24,941 nt of DNA from the NCBI GenBank assembly GCA_964557575.1, contig CAZLBC010000076.1, forward strand, positions 1-24,941, in the 5' to 3' direction. Numbering within the stretch: position 1 is the first letter of the stretch; each line of letters opens with the position of its first letter. The notes beneath the pieces were generated by a model. The model had not been told where the DNA came from. It saw nothing but the letters and a program-made list of their open reading frames with translations, and did no database searches. The position numbers were made by a program, and so were the translations under genes. Source of the DNA: CAZLBC01 sp964557575. GTDB lineage: Bacteria; Planctomycetota; Phycisphaerae; SM23-33. Shown one piece after another: positions 1 through 7,728 of this stretch.

Positions 1-3000
1 CCCCCCAGGCAGACGACCTTTCCGTCGACGGTGGACAGGTAGATCCGGCCGCCGGCGGCGATCAGGGCGTCCCACGCCGGGGGCGCGTCGAGCGTCATTT
101 CCGCCAGCGTCTTACCGTCGGCTGCGGCGACCGCCCGCAGAACCGCGCCCTTCTTGCCGGCCAGCGACGCGGCCTGCGCGGCGAGTTTCACGCGGATCTC
201 CTCGTCGCTGATGCCCTTGACGGCCCGGTCTTCGTCGACCAGGTCCGGCGGCCCGGCGGCGAATATCGTGTCGCCCGCCACCGCCATCCCCCGCACGAAG
301 AACGGCAGCTTCTCCGACCAGTCGAACTGCACGTGATACCGGCTCCCGCGTCTTTTCCGCCCGCCCTTCCCGGAGAACGCCATGGCCTTCCCGAACTTCC
401 CGTCGACCGGCTTGACGGCACCGGCGACGCCCGCGCCGATCTTCCCGGCGTCGTTTGCCGCGTCGCCCTTGTCGAACGAGTAGCGCAGGACCAGCGTGGC
501 ATCTGCCGCCTTCAGCGTGCCGGCCCCGGCGGCATGGGCGGCGATCTCGTCGCCGGTCACCGTCCCGTGGTACACCCGCACCTCGTCGATGAGTCCCGTG
601 AACGGCAGCGGGCTCTTGTACGCGCCCACGCCGGACTGGTCGTCGGCCCCGATGGCCATGCCCTGCTTCGGCTCGCCCGCGATCAGGCCGGGAGCCTTTC
701 CGCTCCCGGCCGGCGTGCCGTCGACGTATATCCGCATCGTCCCGTCCTTTTCCAGGACACCCGCGAGGTGCGCCCACCTGCCGACGACCCGCTTCTTCGC
801 GCCGACCGCCGCGAGCTTGCTGTCGGCGCGGATCATGAACGTCGGGCGGCCCTTCTGCAGGAGGAGCGCGTAGCCCTCCGCCGGGCCGCCCCGCGCCACG
901 ATCACGCCGACGGGCTTTCCGGCCTTTACCCAGGCCTCCACCGCCAGCGGCGTGCCCGCCGGGTTCAGTGCGGGCGCGTTGGTAACCTCTATCCACGAAC
1001 CGGCGGGCACGGCGGACGCCTTCGACCGCCGCGCCTTCTGCGGGCTCATCCCGATCGCCGGCGGCTGCCGGTCCGCCCGCCAGAGGTGGTGCTCGATGGG
1101 CGTTGTCCACCGGTAATACTGCGGTTCGCGCCCGAAGACGTAGACCTTCTCGTCGTCGAAGCAGATAATCCTGCCGGCCGGCGCGAACCTGCCGGCCTGC
1201 CAGTACCCGCCGTGGCCGCCGGCGAAGCTCCTGCCGTAGACCCAGTAGGTCCGGTGCCACCAGGAACCGTCCAGGAAACTGCTCGGGCAGAACAGGTGGG
1301 CCTCCTCGCCGTGCTGGACGGCCCCCTGCTGCACGGGATTCCCGGCGTGGGGACCGATCGGCCCGCGGTTGCCCTCCAGGTCGAAGACCTGGGACTTCAT
1401 GTAGATCCGCTTCCCGTCGCTGGAGAGGATGTCCGGCTTGGCCACGGGCATGTTCAGGATCATGATGCGGTCCTGGAGGGTGCCGTCGTCGTCCGGACGG
1501 CGCGAATCCATGATCGTCTCGGAGAGTTTCTCGCCGGTTTCGGGGTTCAGCCGCAGCAGCCGGACGCCCCCGTCGAGGAACATCGAGCGGCCCGCCGCCA
1601 GCAGCAGCACCCCGTCCTGGACGAGAACGTTGCCGTGTACCGGCCAGAGCGATTCGATCTGCTCGAAGTACATCGTCTGCCGCTGCAGCGGCGCCGCGCG
1701 GTAGCGCCAGGCGAGCGCCCCGTCGTCCAGCCGCAGGCAGTAGACCCACCCGTCGGCGCAGCCGAAGAGGGCCCGGCCCCGCCATATCGCGGGCGGCGAG
1801 TCGACCCGCCCGCCGGGCGTGAACTCCCAGGCCGTTTCGCCGGAATCCGCGTCCAGGGCGCAGACCCGGTGCCGGTCGATGTCGCAGACCAGGAGCTTCC
1901 CGGCGGCGGCGGTCAGGCTGCTGAGCTTCTCGCCGACCGCGACCGACCACTTCTCCGCCAGCGTCGCCGGGACCGCCGCGGCCGTGTGTCCGCTGCGGCG
2001 GTTGTCGCCGCGGTACGTCGGCCAGTCGGCCGGTCCGGCCGCGGCCGTGAAATCCCCGCCGTACGCGGGGCCCTTTTCCAGCCGCCCCTCCTCGGGAACC
2101 GCGCCGGGCGCGGGACGGGTATCGGCGGCCGGGGCCAGGACGCTGAAACCGTCCTGCTTGGCCTCGGGGTAGCAGCCGCACGGATGCTGCGGGGCGTAGA
2201 CGAACCCGTTGGCGGGCATGATCCCGTACAGGCAGGCCCCCCTGACCCAGTGGTGTATCTCCCAGTCTTCCTTCTCCAGGTCCAGGAACTCGATGCCGGT
2301 CCGGGACATGAGCAGGTAGTTATCGGTTGCCTTGCCCCGGTGACAGCGGTGGTGGAACCAGTAGGTCTCGACCGTCGGGGCGAACTCCTTGACCACCTTC
2401 CCGGTCTTCGGGTCCCGGCCGGTGAAGACCCCGTCGTAGCCGCCGCTGGTCGTCGCGCCGGTCCAGACCAGCCCCCCCGCCACCAGCAGGTCCTCCGGCG
2501 ACTGGTAACCGCCGGGCGGATGCGGGGCCGTCCACAATTCCTCGCCCGTCTCGGCCGACAGGGCGTGCATGGCGTCCTTCCCGCCCCGGTGGGGGATCAT
2601 CTTCTCGCCGCCGGCGTACAGGACGATATCCTCGTAGACCACCAGGGTCGGCCCGAAGTACGAGCGGATCTTCTCCCAGACCGGCAGGGGCTTCGACACC
2701 CACCGCTGCGTTCCGCTCTTCCGGTCGAGGCAGACGATCTTCTCGCCGTCGCGGAAATACGCCGCGGCGCCGTCGACCGCCAGGGTCAGGGGCGTCACCA
2801 CCGACTTCTTTTCCCACAGCTTCTCGCCGCTGTCGGCGTCGAGGGCCATGACCCGCCGCTCGTCCGGCGACCAGAGATCGGCCGTCGCGGCGTCCACCCC
2901 GGAGCGGTCGCTGACAACGAGGAAGAGCACCCCGTCGGCGAGGATGATCTCCTCGGTGGCGGCGGTGTCCGCGTACTCCCGGATCGTCTTGCCGGTCGCC

Positions 3001-3854
3001 GCGTCCAGGGCCGACAGGCCGGCGGCGATGCCGAGGGTGACATAGACCCGGCCGCCGGCGGCGGCCAGGCGGCGGGGCAGCGTCGCCGGGCCGCTCTTGA
3101 GCCGCATCATCTGGTCGTACCACCGGGGAATAGCACGCTTCCAGAGGACCGTCCCGTTGAAGGCGTCCCGCGCGATCAGCCTTATCTCGGCCGGCGTCAA
3201 GATCGATGCCCGGCTCGCCTCGTCGAAGATGTAGAACACCCGCGGGCCCGAGCAGACGCACGCGGTGACGCTCGACATGTGGTCGTGCTGCCGCGACCAG
3301 CGCGGCCCCCCCTGCCACTGCAGGTGGCGGGGCGGGCCGACCAGTTTATCGTGCGCGACGGCGTTGTTGGACGGGTCGTGGAGGTAGTGGGTCCAGGTGT
3401 CGATCGCATCCGGGCGGGGCTTGACCGTCTTCTCGCCGCCGACGAGGGCGACGCCGCCGGGCGAGAGGACCCGCATGATCTCCTCTTTACCGGCGGCGCC
3501 GGCGTCACCGGCTATCAGGAGATCCACGAAATTGTCGACGTAAGGGAGCGTCTTCCCGGTCAGCTTCACGGCCGTGGCCCTCCCGTAACATCCCGCCGCG
3601 CGAATAGTACGCCGGGCGGCGGCGACGTTCTTCATGTCGGCGTCCAGCCCCTGTACCAGGAAGCCGTCCCGCGCGCCGACCGCGGCGATCAGTGACCCGT
3701 CGCCGCACCCGAGATGGACGACGAAACCGCCCTGCACGCCGGCGGTCTCGATAATCTCTTCCGCCTCGGCGGCCGGAGCGGGCGCGGACAGCGACGGGAG
3801 GACGCAGAGGACGGCGAAAAACAGGACGGCGCTGCGGGATACGCTTCGGTTCAT
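1..3854 (-). CDS. Exported methyltransferase-like / PQQ beta-propeller / LamG protein (3' end beyond window)
   Basis: At least 1284 residues are open from an ATG at 3854 to the window edge. The sequence ends in a propeller-like GKVVCLGG, so little is probably missing. A signal peptide covers about residues 1-28. Residues about 30-135 resemble a class I SAM methyltransferase, with VVHLGCGDGSL near residue 44 and a later RVLSPGGVALVGG. After a WTHYLHDPSNNAVAHD linker come repeated PQQ/BamB-type propeller blades such as LDADSGEKLWE and LDADSGETAWEF, to about residue 900. A LamG/concanavalin-like domain follows (about 950-1105, with EAWVKAG and GLIDEVRVYHG), then a short propeller-like tail. AAGGA sits 6 nt before the ATG. 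It is divergent from the AraC gene, so probably controlled by it. This architecture is a large planctomycete-type family of unknown function; a role at cell-surface sugars is inference. A methyltransferase fold behind a signal peptide is odd and may be non-catalytic. Confidence 0.88.
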   Translation of the reverse strand, partial: MNRSVSRSAVLFFAVLCVLPSLSAPAPAAEAEEIIETAGVQGGFVVHLGCGDGSLIAAVGARDGFLVQGLDADMKNVAAARRTIRAAGCYGRATAVKLTGKTLPYVDNFVDLLIAGDAGAAGKEEIMRVLSPGGVALVGGEKTVKPRPDAIDTWTHYLHDPSNNAVAHDKLVGPPRHLQWQGGPRWSRQHDHMSSVTACVCSGPRVFYIFDEASRASILTPAEIRLIARDAFNGTVLWKRAIPRWYDQMMRLKSGPATLPRRLAAAGGRVYVTLGIAAGLSALDAATGKTIREYADTAATEEIILADGVLFLVVSDRSGVDAATADLWSPDERRVMALDADSGEKLWEKKSVVTPLTLAVDGAAAYFRDGEKIVCLDRKSGTQRWVSKPLPVWEKIRSYFGPTLVVYEDIVLYAGGEKMIPHRGGKDAMHALSAETGEELWTAPHPPGGYQSPEDLLVAGGLVWTGATTSGGYDGVFTGRDPKTGKVVKEFAPTVETYWFHHRCHRGKATDNYLLMSRTGIEFLDLEKEDWEIHHWVRGACLYGIMPANGFVYAPQHPCGCYPEAKQDGFSVLAPAADTRPAPGAVPEEGRLEKGPAYGGDFTAAAGPADWPTYRGDNRRSGHTAAAVPATLAEKWSVAVGEKLSSLTAAAGKLLVCDIDRHRVCALDADSGETAWEFTPGGRVDSPPAIWRGRALFGCADGWVYCLRLDDGALAWRYRAAPLQRQTMYFEQIESLWPVHGNVLVQDGVLLLAAGRSMFLDGGVRLLRLNPETGEKLSETIMDSRRPDDDGTLQDRIMILNMPVAKPDILSSDGKRIYMKSQVFDLEGNRGPIGPHAGNPVQQGAVQHGEEAHLFCPSSFLDGSWWHRTYWVYGRSFAGGHGGYWQAGRFAPAGRIICFDDEKVYVFGREPQYYRWTTPIEHHLWRADRQPPAIGMSPQKARRSKASAVPAGSWIEVTNAPALNPAGTPLAVEAWVKAGKPVGVIVARGGPAEGYALLLQKGRPTFMIRADSKLAAVGAKKRVVGRWAHLAGVLEKDGTMRIYVDGTPAGSGKAPGLIAGEPKQGMAIGADDQSGVGAYKSPLPFTGLIDEVRVYHGTVTGDEIAAHAAGAGTLKAADATLVLRYSFDKGDAANDAGKIGAGVAGAVKPVDGKFGKAMAFSGKGGRKRRGSRYHVQFDWSEKLPFFVRGMAVAGDTIFAAGPPDLVDEDRAVKGISDEEIRVKLAAQAASLAGKKGAVLRAVAAADGKTLAEMTLDAPPAWDALIAAGGRIYLSTVDGKVVCLG

Positions 3855-3908
3855 GGTATTCCTTTCGAATATCGTCGGGCGAATATGCGACCTGTCGGTG
3901 AGCCCGCC

Positions 3909-3938
3909 ATTGTACTCGCCAAACGCGTCTCTTTTCAA
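3909..3938 (-). promoter_or_regulatory. Sigma70-type promoter for the PQQ/LamG gene
   Basis: On the minus strand, TTGAAA (3938-3933) and TACAAT (3914-3909) are separated by 18 bp. The predicted start lies about 48 nt before the ATG at 3854. The -35 box overlaps one arm of a perfect inverted repeat (3937-3956), which suits repression or activation by the divergent regulator. Confidence 0.55.
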
Positions 3939-4018
3939 TCCGCCGGCGGGCGGATTCCCTCGCCGATCCGTGCACGACCCGCCGAAATTCGCCTGCGACC
4001 CTTGACACGAGGCGGATT
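3937..4018. promoter_or_regulatory. Candidate AraC operator: repeated GGCGGATT half-sites
   Basis: AATCCGCC (3937-3944) and GGCGGATT (3949-3956) form a perfect inverted repeat with a 4-bp centre. A second GGCGGATT lies at 4011-4018, between the -35 and -10 of the araC-type gene. The two direct copies start 62 bp apart, close to six helical turns. The layout fits a regulator that controls both divergent promoters and represses itself. Binding is inferred, not shown. Confidence 0.45.
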
Positions 4019-4030
4019 AATTAGCATTAT
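4002..4030 (+). promoter_or_regulatory. Strong sigma70-type promoter for the AraC-family gene
   Basis: A perfect TTGACA (4002-4007) is followed by a 17-bp spacer and CATTAT (4025-4030). Predicted transcription starts near 4037, giving a 20-nt leader without a clear Shine-Dalgarno sequence before the ATG at 4058. Confidence 0.7.
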
Positions 4031-4057
4031 TGAGCCACCATATCTTACGGCGATCGC

Positions 4058-4957
4058 ATGACCACGCTACTGAGAAAAAAGGACTTCTTCGGCCCCGACG
4101 GCTTCCCCATCGTCGTCGCCCGGCGGGAACCCCAGCCGGAGTTTCCCCGCCACAGCCACCAGTTCTCCGAGCTTGTCGTGGTCACCGGCGGCTGCGGGGT
4201 CCACGCCATACGCCGGGAGGAATACGAGATCGCCGCCGGCGACGTGTTCGTCATCAACGACAGCTCCCCCCACGAATACCGGGACATGGCGGACCTGGCG
4301 CTGGTAAACATCCTCTACGATCCCGCCGCGTTGAAGATGTCGTCCTGGGACCTGCGGGAACTGCCCGGCTACCACGCGATGTTCAGGCTCGAACCGGCCT
4401 ACCGGAAACGCCACCGGTTCGAGAGCCGGCTCAGGATCGAGGTCGAGGCGCTCTCCTACGTCGGCGAACTGATCGACGAACTCGAAGCGGAACTCGCGGA
4501 AAAACGGCCCGGCTTTCGGCCGGCCGCCACGGCCGTCTTCATGCAGATGGTCGTCTTCCTGTCGCGATGCTACGCGGAGTCCTCGCAGTCGCAATCCCGC
4601 GAGCTGCTGAGGATCGGGCGGGCCATCAGCCATATCGAGCAGAACTGCCACACCCGCATCAGCATCGAGTCGCTCGCGGAGATCGCCCACATGTCGCGGC
4701 GGAATTTCACCCGCGTCTTCCGGCGGGCGATGGGGCACTCGCCGATCGACTACATCATCCACCTCCGCGTGGCCCGCGCCGCCGAGCTCCTCCGCAGCGA
4801 GGACAGCACGGTCACCGAGATCGCCTTTCGCGTCGGCTTCACCGACAGCAACTACTTCGCCCGCCGCTTCAAGATGATCACCGGCCTGACCCCCGTGGAG
4901 TTCCGCGCACACCGCAAGCACGCCCTCTCCGCAGCCGCCGAAACCGGCGCGGAATGA
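4058..4957 (+). CDS. AraC-family transcriptional regulator (cupin sensor + double HTH)
   Basis: This 299-residue cytoplasmic regulator has the length and order of RhaS/RhaR-type AraC proteins. Residues about 15-95 form a cupin-like ligand-binding domain (PRHSHQFSELVVVTGG, then AAGDVFVINDSSPHEY). The C-terminal DNA-binding domain (about 190-285) has a first helix-turn-helix around IESLAEIAHMSRRNFTRVF and a second around VTEIAFRVGFTDSNYFARRF, ending in the typical GLTPVEFR. The ATG follows a near-consensus promoter by 28 nt; no upstream start is better. It is divergent from the PQQ/LamG gene and 143 bp upstream of the Gfo/Idh/MocA gene. The likely role is sugar-responsive control of these genes. 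The ligand is unknown. Confidence 0.93.
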   Translation: MTTLLRKKDFFGPDGFPIVVARREPQPEFPRHSHQFSELVVVTGGCGVHAIRREEYEIAAGDVFVINDSSPHEYRDMADLALVNILYDPAALKMSSWDLRELPGYHAMFRLEPAYRKRHRFESRLRIEVEALSYVGELIDELEAELAEKRPGFRPAATAVFMQMVVFLSRCYAESSQSQSRELLRIGRAISHIEQNCHTRISIESLAEIAHMSRRNFTRVFRRAMGHSPIDYIIHLRVARAAELLRSEDSTVTEIAFRVGFTDSNYFARRFKMITGLTPVEFRAHRKHALSAAAETGAE

Positions 4958-4974
4958 ATACAAATATCTGCACA

Positions 4975-5004
4975 TTGCCTACAAGACAGCAGATGCGTTA
5001 TCAT
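4975..5004 (+). promoter_or_regulatory. Weak promoter candidate upstream of the oxidoreductase
   Basis: TTGCCT (4975-4980) and TATCAT (4999-5004) are separated by 18 bp inside the 143-bp gap after the regulator. The gap is AT-richer than its surroundings. Read-through from the regulator's promoter is an equally good explanation for expression of the next gene. Confidence 0.25.
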
Positions 5005-5100
5005 GCTATTTTATGCGGCATAGGCGAGTCGGTTTTGAAAAACGCCGGTTCTGAAGGATCGAATAATTACAAATCAGCCATACCGTCAGGGAGAACAGAG

Positions 5101-6336
5101 ATGAACAAGAATCGTCGCGAAACGGGAATGAATCGCAGGAATTTTCTGAAGTCGGCGGGGGGGGCGGCCGCATTCAGCGTGGTGGGAGCCGGCGCGGTGC
5201 GGGGAGCGAAGGCCAACTCCCGCCTGAAGCTCGGCGTCATCGGGTGCGGGGGGCGGGGAACGTGGATAGCAGACCTGTTCAAGAAGCACGGCGGCTACGA
5301 GATCCACGCGGGCGCCGACAGCTTCAAGGATCGCGTCGAGAACTTCGGCAAGAAGCACGGGGTGGACGGCAAGCGGCTGTTCACGGGCCTCTCGTGCCAC
5401 AAAAAGATGCTCGCGAGCGGCGTCGACGCGGTGGCGATCATCAGCCCGCCCTACTTCCACCCCCAGCAGACCATGGACGCGATCGAGGCGGGCGTCCACG
5501 CGTACGTCGCCAAGCCGATCGCCGTCGACACGCCCGGCTGCAACACCATCCGCGACGCGGCCAAGAAGGCCGCCGGCAAGCGGTGCCTGCTGGTCGATTT
5601 CCAGACCCGCGCCACCGCATTCTACATCGAGGCCGTCAAGCGGGTCCACGCCGGCGCGATCGGCGACTTCGCCTTCGGCGAGGCCATTTACCACGCCGGC
5701 AGCCCCTTCGGCCGGATGCACAAGTACCTCACCAAGGACACCGTGACCGGCGCCGACCGCCTGCGGGCCTGGGGCCTGTTCCGCTCGCTCTCCGGCGACA
5801 TCATCACCGAGCAGAACGTCCACACCCTCGACGTGGCGAGCTGGATCATGAACGCCCCGCCCGTCAGCGCCCGGGGCACCGGCGGACGCCTGATCAGGAA
5901 CCTCGGCGACTGCTACGACTACTTCGCCGCCTTCTACCAGTACGCCGACAACGTGGGCATCACGTTCAGTTCCAAGCAGTTCCCCGGCCACGGCTCCAAG
6001 CCCGACGGCATCCGCAACCGGATGTTCGGCTCGAAGGGCGTCCTGGAGGCCCAGTACGGCGGGGAGGTGATGATCCGCGGCAAAAAAGATACCTTCTACC
6101 GCGGCGGCAAGACCTCGCGGATCTACAAGGACGGCGCGACGGCCAATATCGCCGCCTTCCACGACAGCGCGATCAACGGGACATTCGACAACCCCACCGT
6201 CGAGCCGAGCATCCGGAGCACGCTGGTCACCTTCCTCGGCCGGAAGGCCGCCTACACGGACCGGGAAGTGACCTGGAAGGAGATCGTCGACAGCACCGAG
6301 AAGATGGAGCCGGACCTCGAGGGGCTCGAAGACTGA
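5101..6336 (+). CDS. Tat-exported Gfo/Idh/MocA-family oxidoreductase
   Basis: The protein has 411 residues. A twin-arginine signal (NRRNFLKSAGG, residues 11-21) is followed by a hydrophobic stretch, so it is probably exported folded with its NAD(P) cofactor. The Rossmann motif LGVIGCGGRG lies at about 44-53. The usual EKP of the family reads AKP here (137-139), keeping the catalytic Lys; a TEQNVHTLDVASW segment supplies the expected His near residue 241. Start choice: GGGAGA lies about 9 nt before ATG 5101. A second ATG at 5128 also leaves the Tat motif intact. Family members oxidise or reduce sugar hydroxyls. The nearby DUF1080 gene suggests 3-keto-sugar chemistry, which is inference. A strong terminator follows. 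Confidence 0.92.
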   Translation: MNKNRRETGMNRRNFLKSAGGAAAFSVVGAGAVRGAKANSRLKLGVIGCGGRGTWIADLFKKHGGYEIHAGADSFKDRVENFGKKHGVDGKRLFTGLSCHKKMLASGVDAVAIISPPYFHPQQTMDAIEAGVHAYVAKPIAVDTPGCNTIRDAAKKAAGKRCLLVDFQTRATAFYIEAVKRVHAGAIGDFAFGEAIYHAGSPFGRMHKYLTKDTVTGADRLRAWGLFRSLSGDIITEQNVHTLDVASWIMNAPPVSARGTGGRLIRNLGDCYDYFAAFYQYADNVGITFSSKQFPGHGSKPDGIRNRMFGSKGVLEAQYGGEVMIRGKKDTFYRGGKTSRIYKDGATANIAAFHDSAINGTFDNPTVEPSIRSTLVTFLGRKAAYTDREVTWKEIVDSTEKMEPDLEGLED

Positions 6337-6361
6337 CGCCCCACCGCGGCACCCGGCATAC

Positions 6362-6409
6362 AACAGCCCCGCGTTCCCGGCACGCACCGGAACACGGGGC
6401 TGTTTTTTT
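6362..6409 (+). terminator. Rho-independent terminator of the oxidoreductase
   Basis: A 10-bp perfect stem (6362-6371 with 6395-6404) is extended by GTTCC/GGAAC (6373-6377 with 6389-6393). The plus-strand run of T residues reaches 6409. It lies 26 nt after the stop codon and close to the end of the convergent DUF1080 gene. Confidence 0.9.
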
Positions 6410-6438
6410 GTGTCGATTCACCGCTGCTGCTTCTGTTC

Positions 6439-6616
6439 GTAACCGTTCACGGAGAAACATACCGCCGGCGCTGCTTATGAGACGAAGATCAGTACGTATC
6501 AACGGCAAAAACCGGGACGGTCCACAGGGGACAGTCCCCATTTTTCACGGCTCACACTACACTGATCTTCGAATCGCAGTGCCATGGACAGCGCCCGCAA
6601 ATTCGTGAACGGTTAC
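6439..6616. mobile_element. IS66-like MITE (178 bp, no ORF) with 8-bp target duplication
   Basis: The ends are perfect 13-bp inverted repeats, GTAACCGTTCACG (6439-6451) and CGTGAACGGTTAC (6604-6616). They are flanked directly by an 8-bp duplication, TTCTGTTC, at 6431-6438 and 6617-6624. The interior is itself an imperfect palindrome about the same centre: CGAAGATCAGT (6483-6493) pairs with ACTGATCTTCG (6561-6571), and two small palindromes sit in the middle. Ends starting GTAA plus an 8-bp duplication are hallmarks of the IS66 family, so a transposase supplied in trans is likely. The right end supplies the stop codon of the DUF1080 gene. Confidence 0.85.
6514..6539. repeat. Paired GGGAC/GTCCC palindromes at the MITE centre
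   Basis: GGGACGGTCC (6514-6523) and GGGGACAGTCCCC (6527-6539) lie side by side, followed by a T-rich ATTTTTCAC. The second closely matches the palindrome at 23572-23582, which also borders a five-base A/T run and a CGC-type flank. It is probably a REP-like core nested in the MITE. Confidence 0.6.
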
Positions 6617-7464
6617 TTCTGTTCTTTCTTCTTCCCGCCGAGCGGGCGGAGCCAGATGTTGCGGTAGCGGACCGGGTTGTTGTGGTCCTGCAGCGACAGC
6701 GGCAGCTTCCCGGGGTGGGGGCTGTAGCTGGTCCACTTCTTGTGCCGGCTGGGGCCCGCCATTGCGAAGTGGTCGTGTACCAGGACGCCGTTGAACAGGA
6801 CGGTGACGGTGGCCGGCGCGACGACCTTCCCGTCCTTGAACGACGGGGCGTGGAAGATGATGTCGTAGGCGTTCCACTCACCCGCCGGCCGGGCCGGGTT
6901 GACCGCCGGCGGTTTCTGGCCGTAGAGCGCCCCCGCCTGCCCGTCGGCGTAGGTGGTGTTTTCATCGTTATACGTATCCAGGACCTGGACCTCGTATTTA
7001 CCCATCAGGTAGACCCCGCTGTTGCCCTTCCCCTGCCCCGTGCCCTTCCCCCCCGCGGGGACCGACCACTCCACGTGGAGCCGGCAGGAACCGAACGATT
7101 CCTTCGTCTGGATGGAGCCCTTGCCCGGGTCGATCGTCATGCAGCCGTCCGCGACGGGCCAGGTCGGCTCGATCAGCCTGCCGGTCGGCCGGAGCTTGCC
7201 CTCCTTGTTTTTCTTCTTCTCGTGCTGGACCCAGTTGGCGGCGCGGTCTTTCTTCGCGCCCCCGAACAGGACGATCGCGTCCGACGGCGGGTCGCCGGGC
7301 TTCTCGCCGGGCTTGACCACCGGCGGGCGCGGCCGCTTCATGTCGTGGACCCGCCACGGGGAACCGGGAATCGGCTCGCCCTCGTGCCCGCAGAACGCCG
7401 CGGTGCAGAACACCGCGGAAACGTACGCCGCTGCAGCCGCGAATCGCATCGCATTCGAAATCAT
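6613..7464 (-). CDS. Secreted DUF1080 protein (3-keto-disaccharide hydrolase family)
   Basis: The protein has 283 residues with a signal peptide (about 1-25, ending near TAAFCG). The single domain matches DUF1080/PF06439, a jelly-roll fold named 3-keto-disaccharide hydrolase. Features include AIVLFGGAKKDRAANWV near the start, TKESFGSCRLHVEWSVP, GNSGVYLMGKYEVQVLD, GEWNAYDIIFHAP, VTVLFNGVLVHD and the terminal LQDHNNPVRYRNIWLRPL. An AAAGGAG sequence lies 8 nt before the ATG. Family members cleave 3-keto-glycosides made by Gfo/Idh/MocA-type dehydrogenases, and one such gene lies just across the terminator, although convergent. The final G-TAA comes from an inserted MITE. Without it the frame would read three more residues (QQR) to a TGA. 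Confidence 0.92.
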   Translation of the reverse strand: MISNAMRFAAAAAYVSAVFCTAAFCGHEGEPIPGSPWRVHDMKRPRPPVVKPGEKPGDPPSDAIVLFGGAKKDRAANWVQHEKKKNKEGKLRPTGRLIEPTWPVADGCMTIDPGKGSIQTKESFGSCRLHVEWSVPAGGKGTGQGKGNSGVYLMGKYEVQVLDTYNDENTTYADGQAGALYGQKPPAVNPARPAGEWNAYDIIFHAPSFKDGKVVAPATVTVLFNGVLVHDHFAMAGPSRHKKWTSYSPHPGKLPLSLQDHNNPVRYRNIWLRPLGGKKKEQK

Positions 7465-7509
7465 CTCGTCGCTCCTTTCGTGGTATGCCGGTTGCGTTCG
7501 AACCGGGGA

Positions 7510-7515
7510 ATTGTA
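7510..7515 (-). promoter_or_regulatory. Probable -10 box for the DUF1080 gene
   Basis: TACAAT on the minus strand lies 45 nt before the ATG, in the same context (AGTACAAT) as the PQQ/LamG promoter. No convincing -35 box is present at 16-18 bp. Confidence 0.35.
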
Positions 7516-7728
7516 CTACACGCGGGCGGCGAGATAAAGCGTTCGAAGAGAGTGAATTGATTCGCCGGGTCCGGTTCAATCGGGCGGGCATTGCAGGCGA
7601 TAACACCCCCGCATGAAATGACGGAATACACAACACGCCGCAGCATGTCGCAGGCGTAAACGAACACCCCTTGAAGAATGCCCCGCTGTTGACACGAACC
7701 CCGGCGGCTACCCCCGGCGGGTTCCGGT

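Noticed and set aside
333..3695. Long plus-strand open frame opposite the PQQ/LamG gene
   Set aside because: It is Arg/Pro/Val-rich with no recognisable domain, and it lies antisense to a gene with clear domains. High GC creates such shadow frames.
5244..6608. Plus-strand frame overlapping the oxidoreductase and the MITE
   Set aside because: It is a frame-shifted shadow of the Gfo/Idh/MocA gene, extremely Arg-rich.
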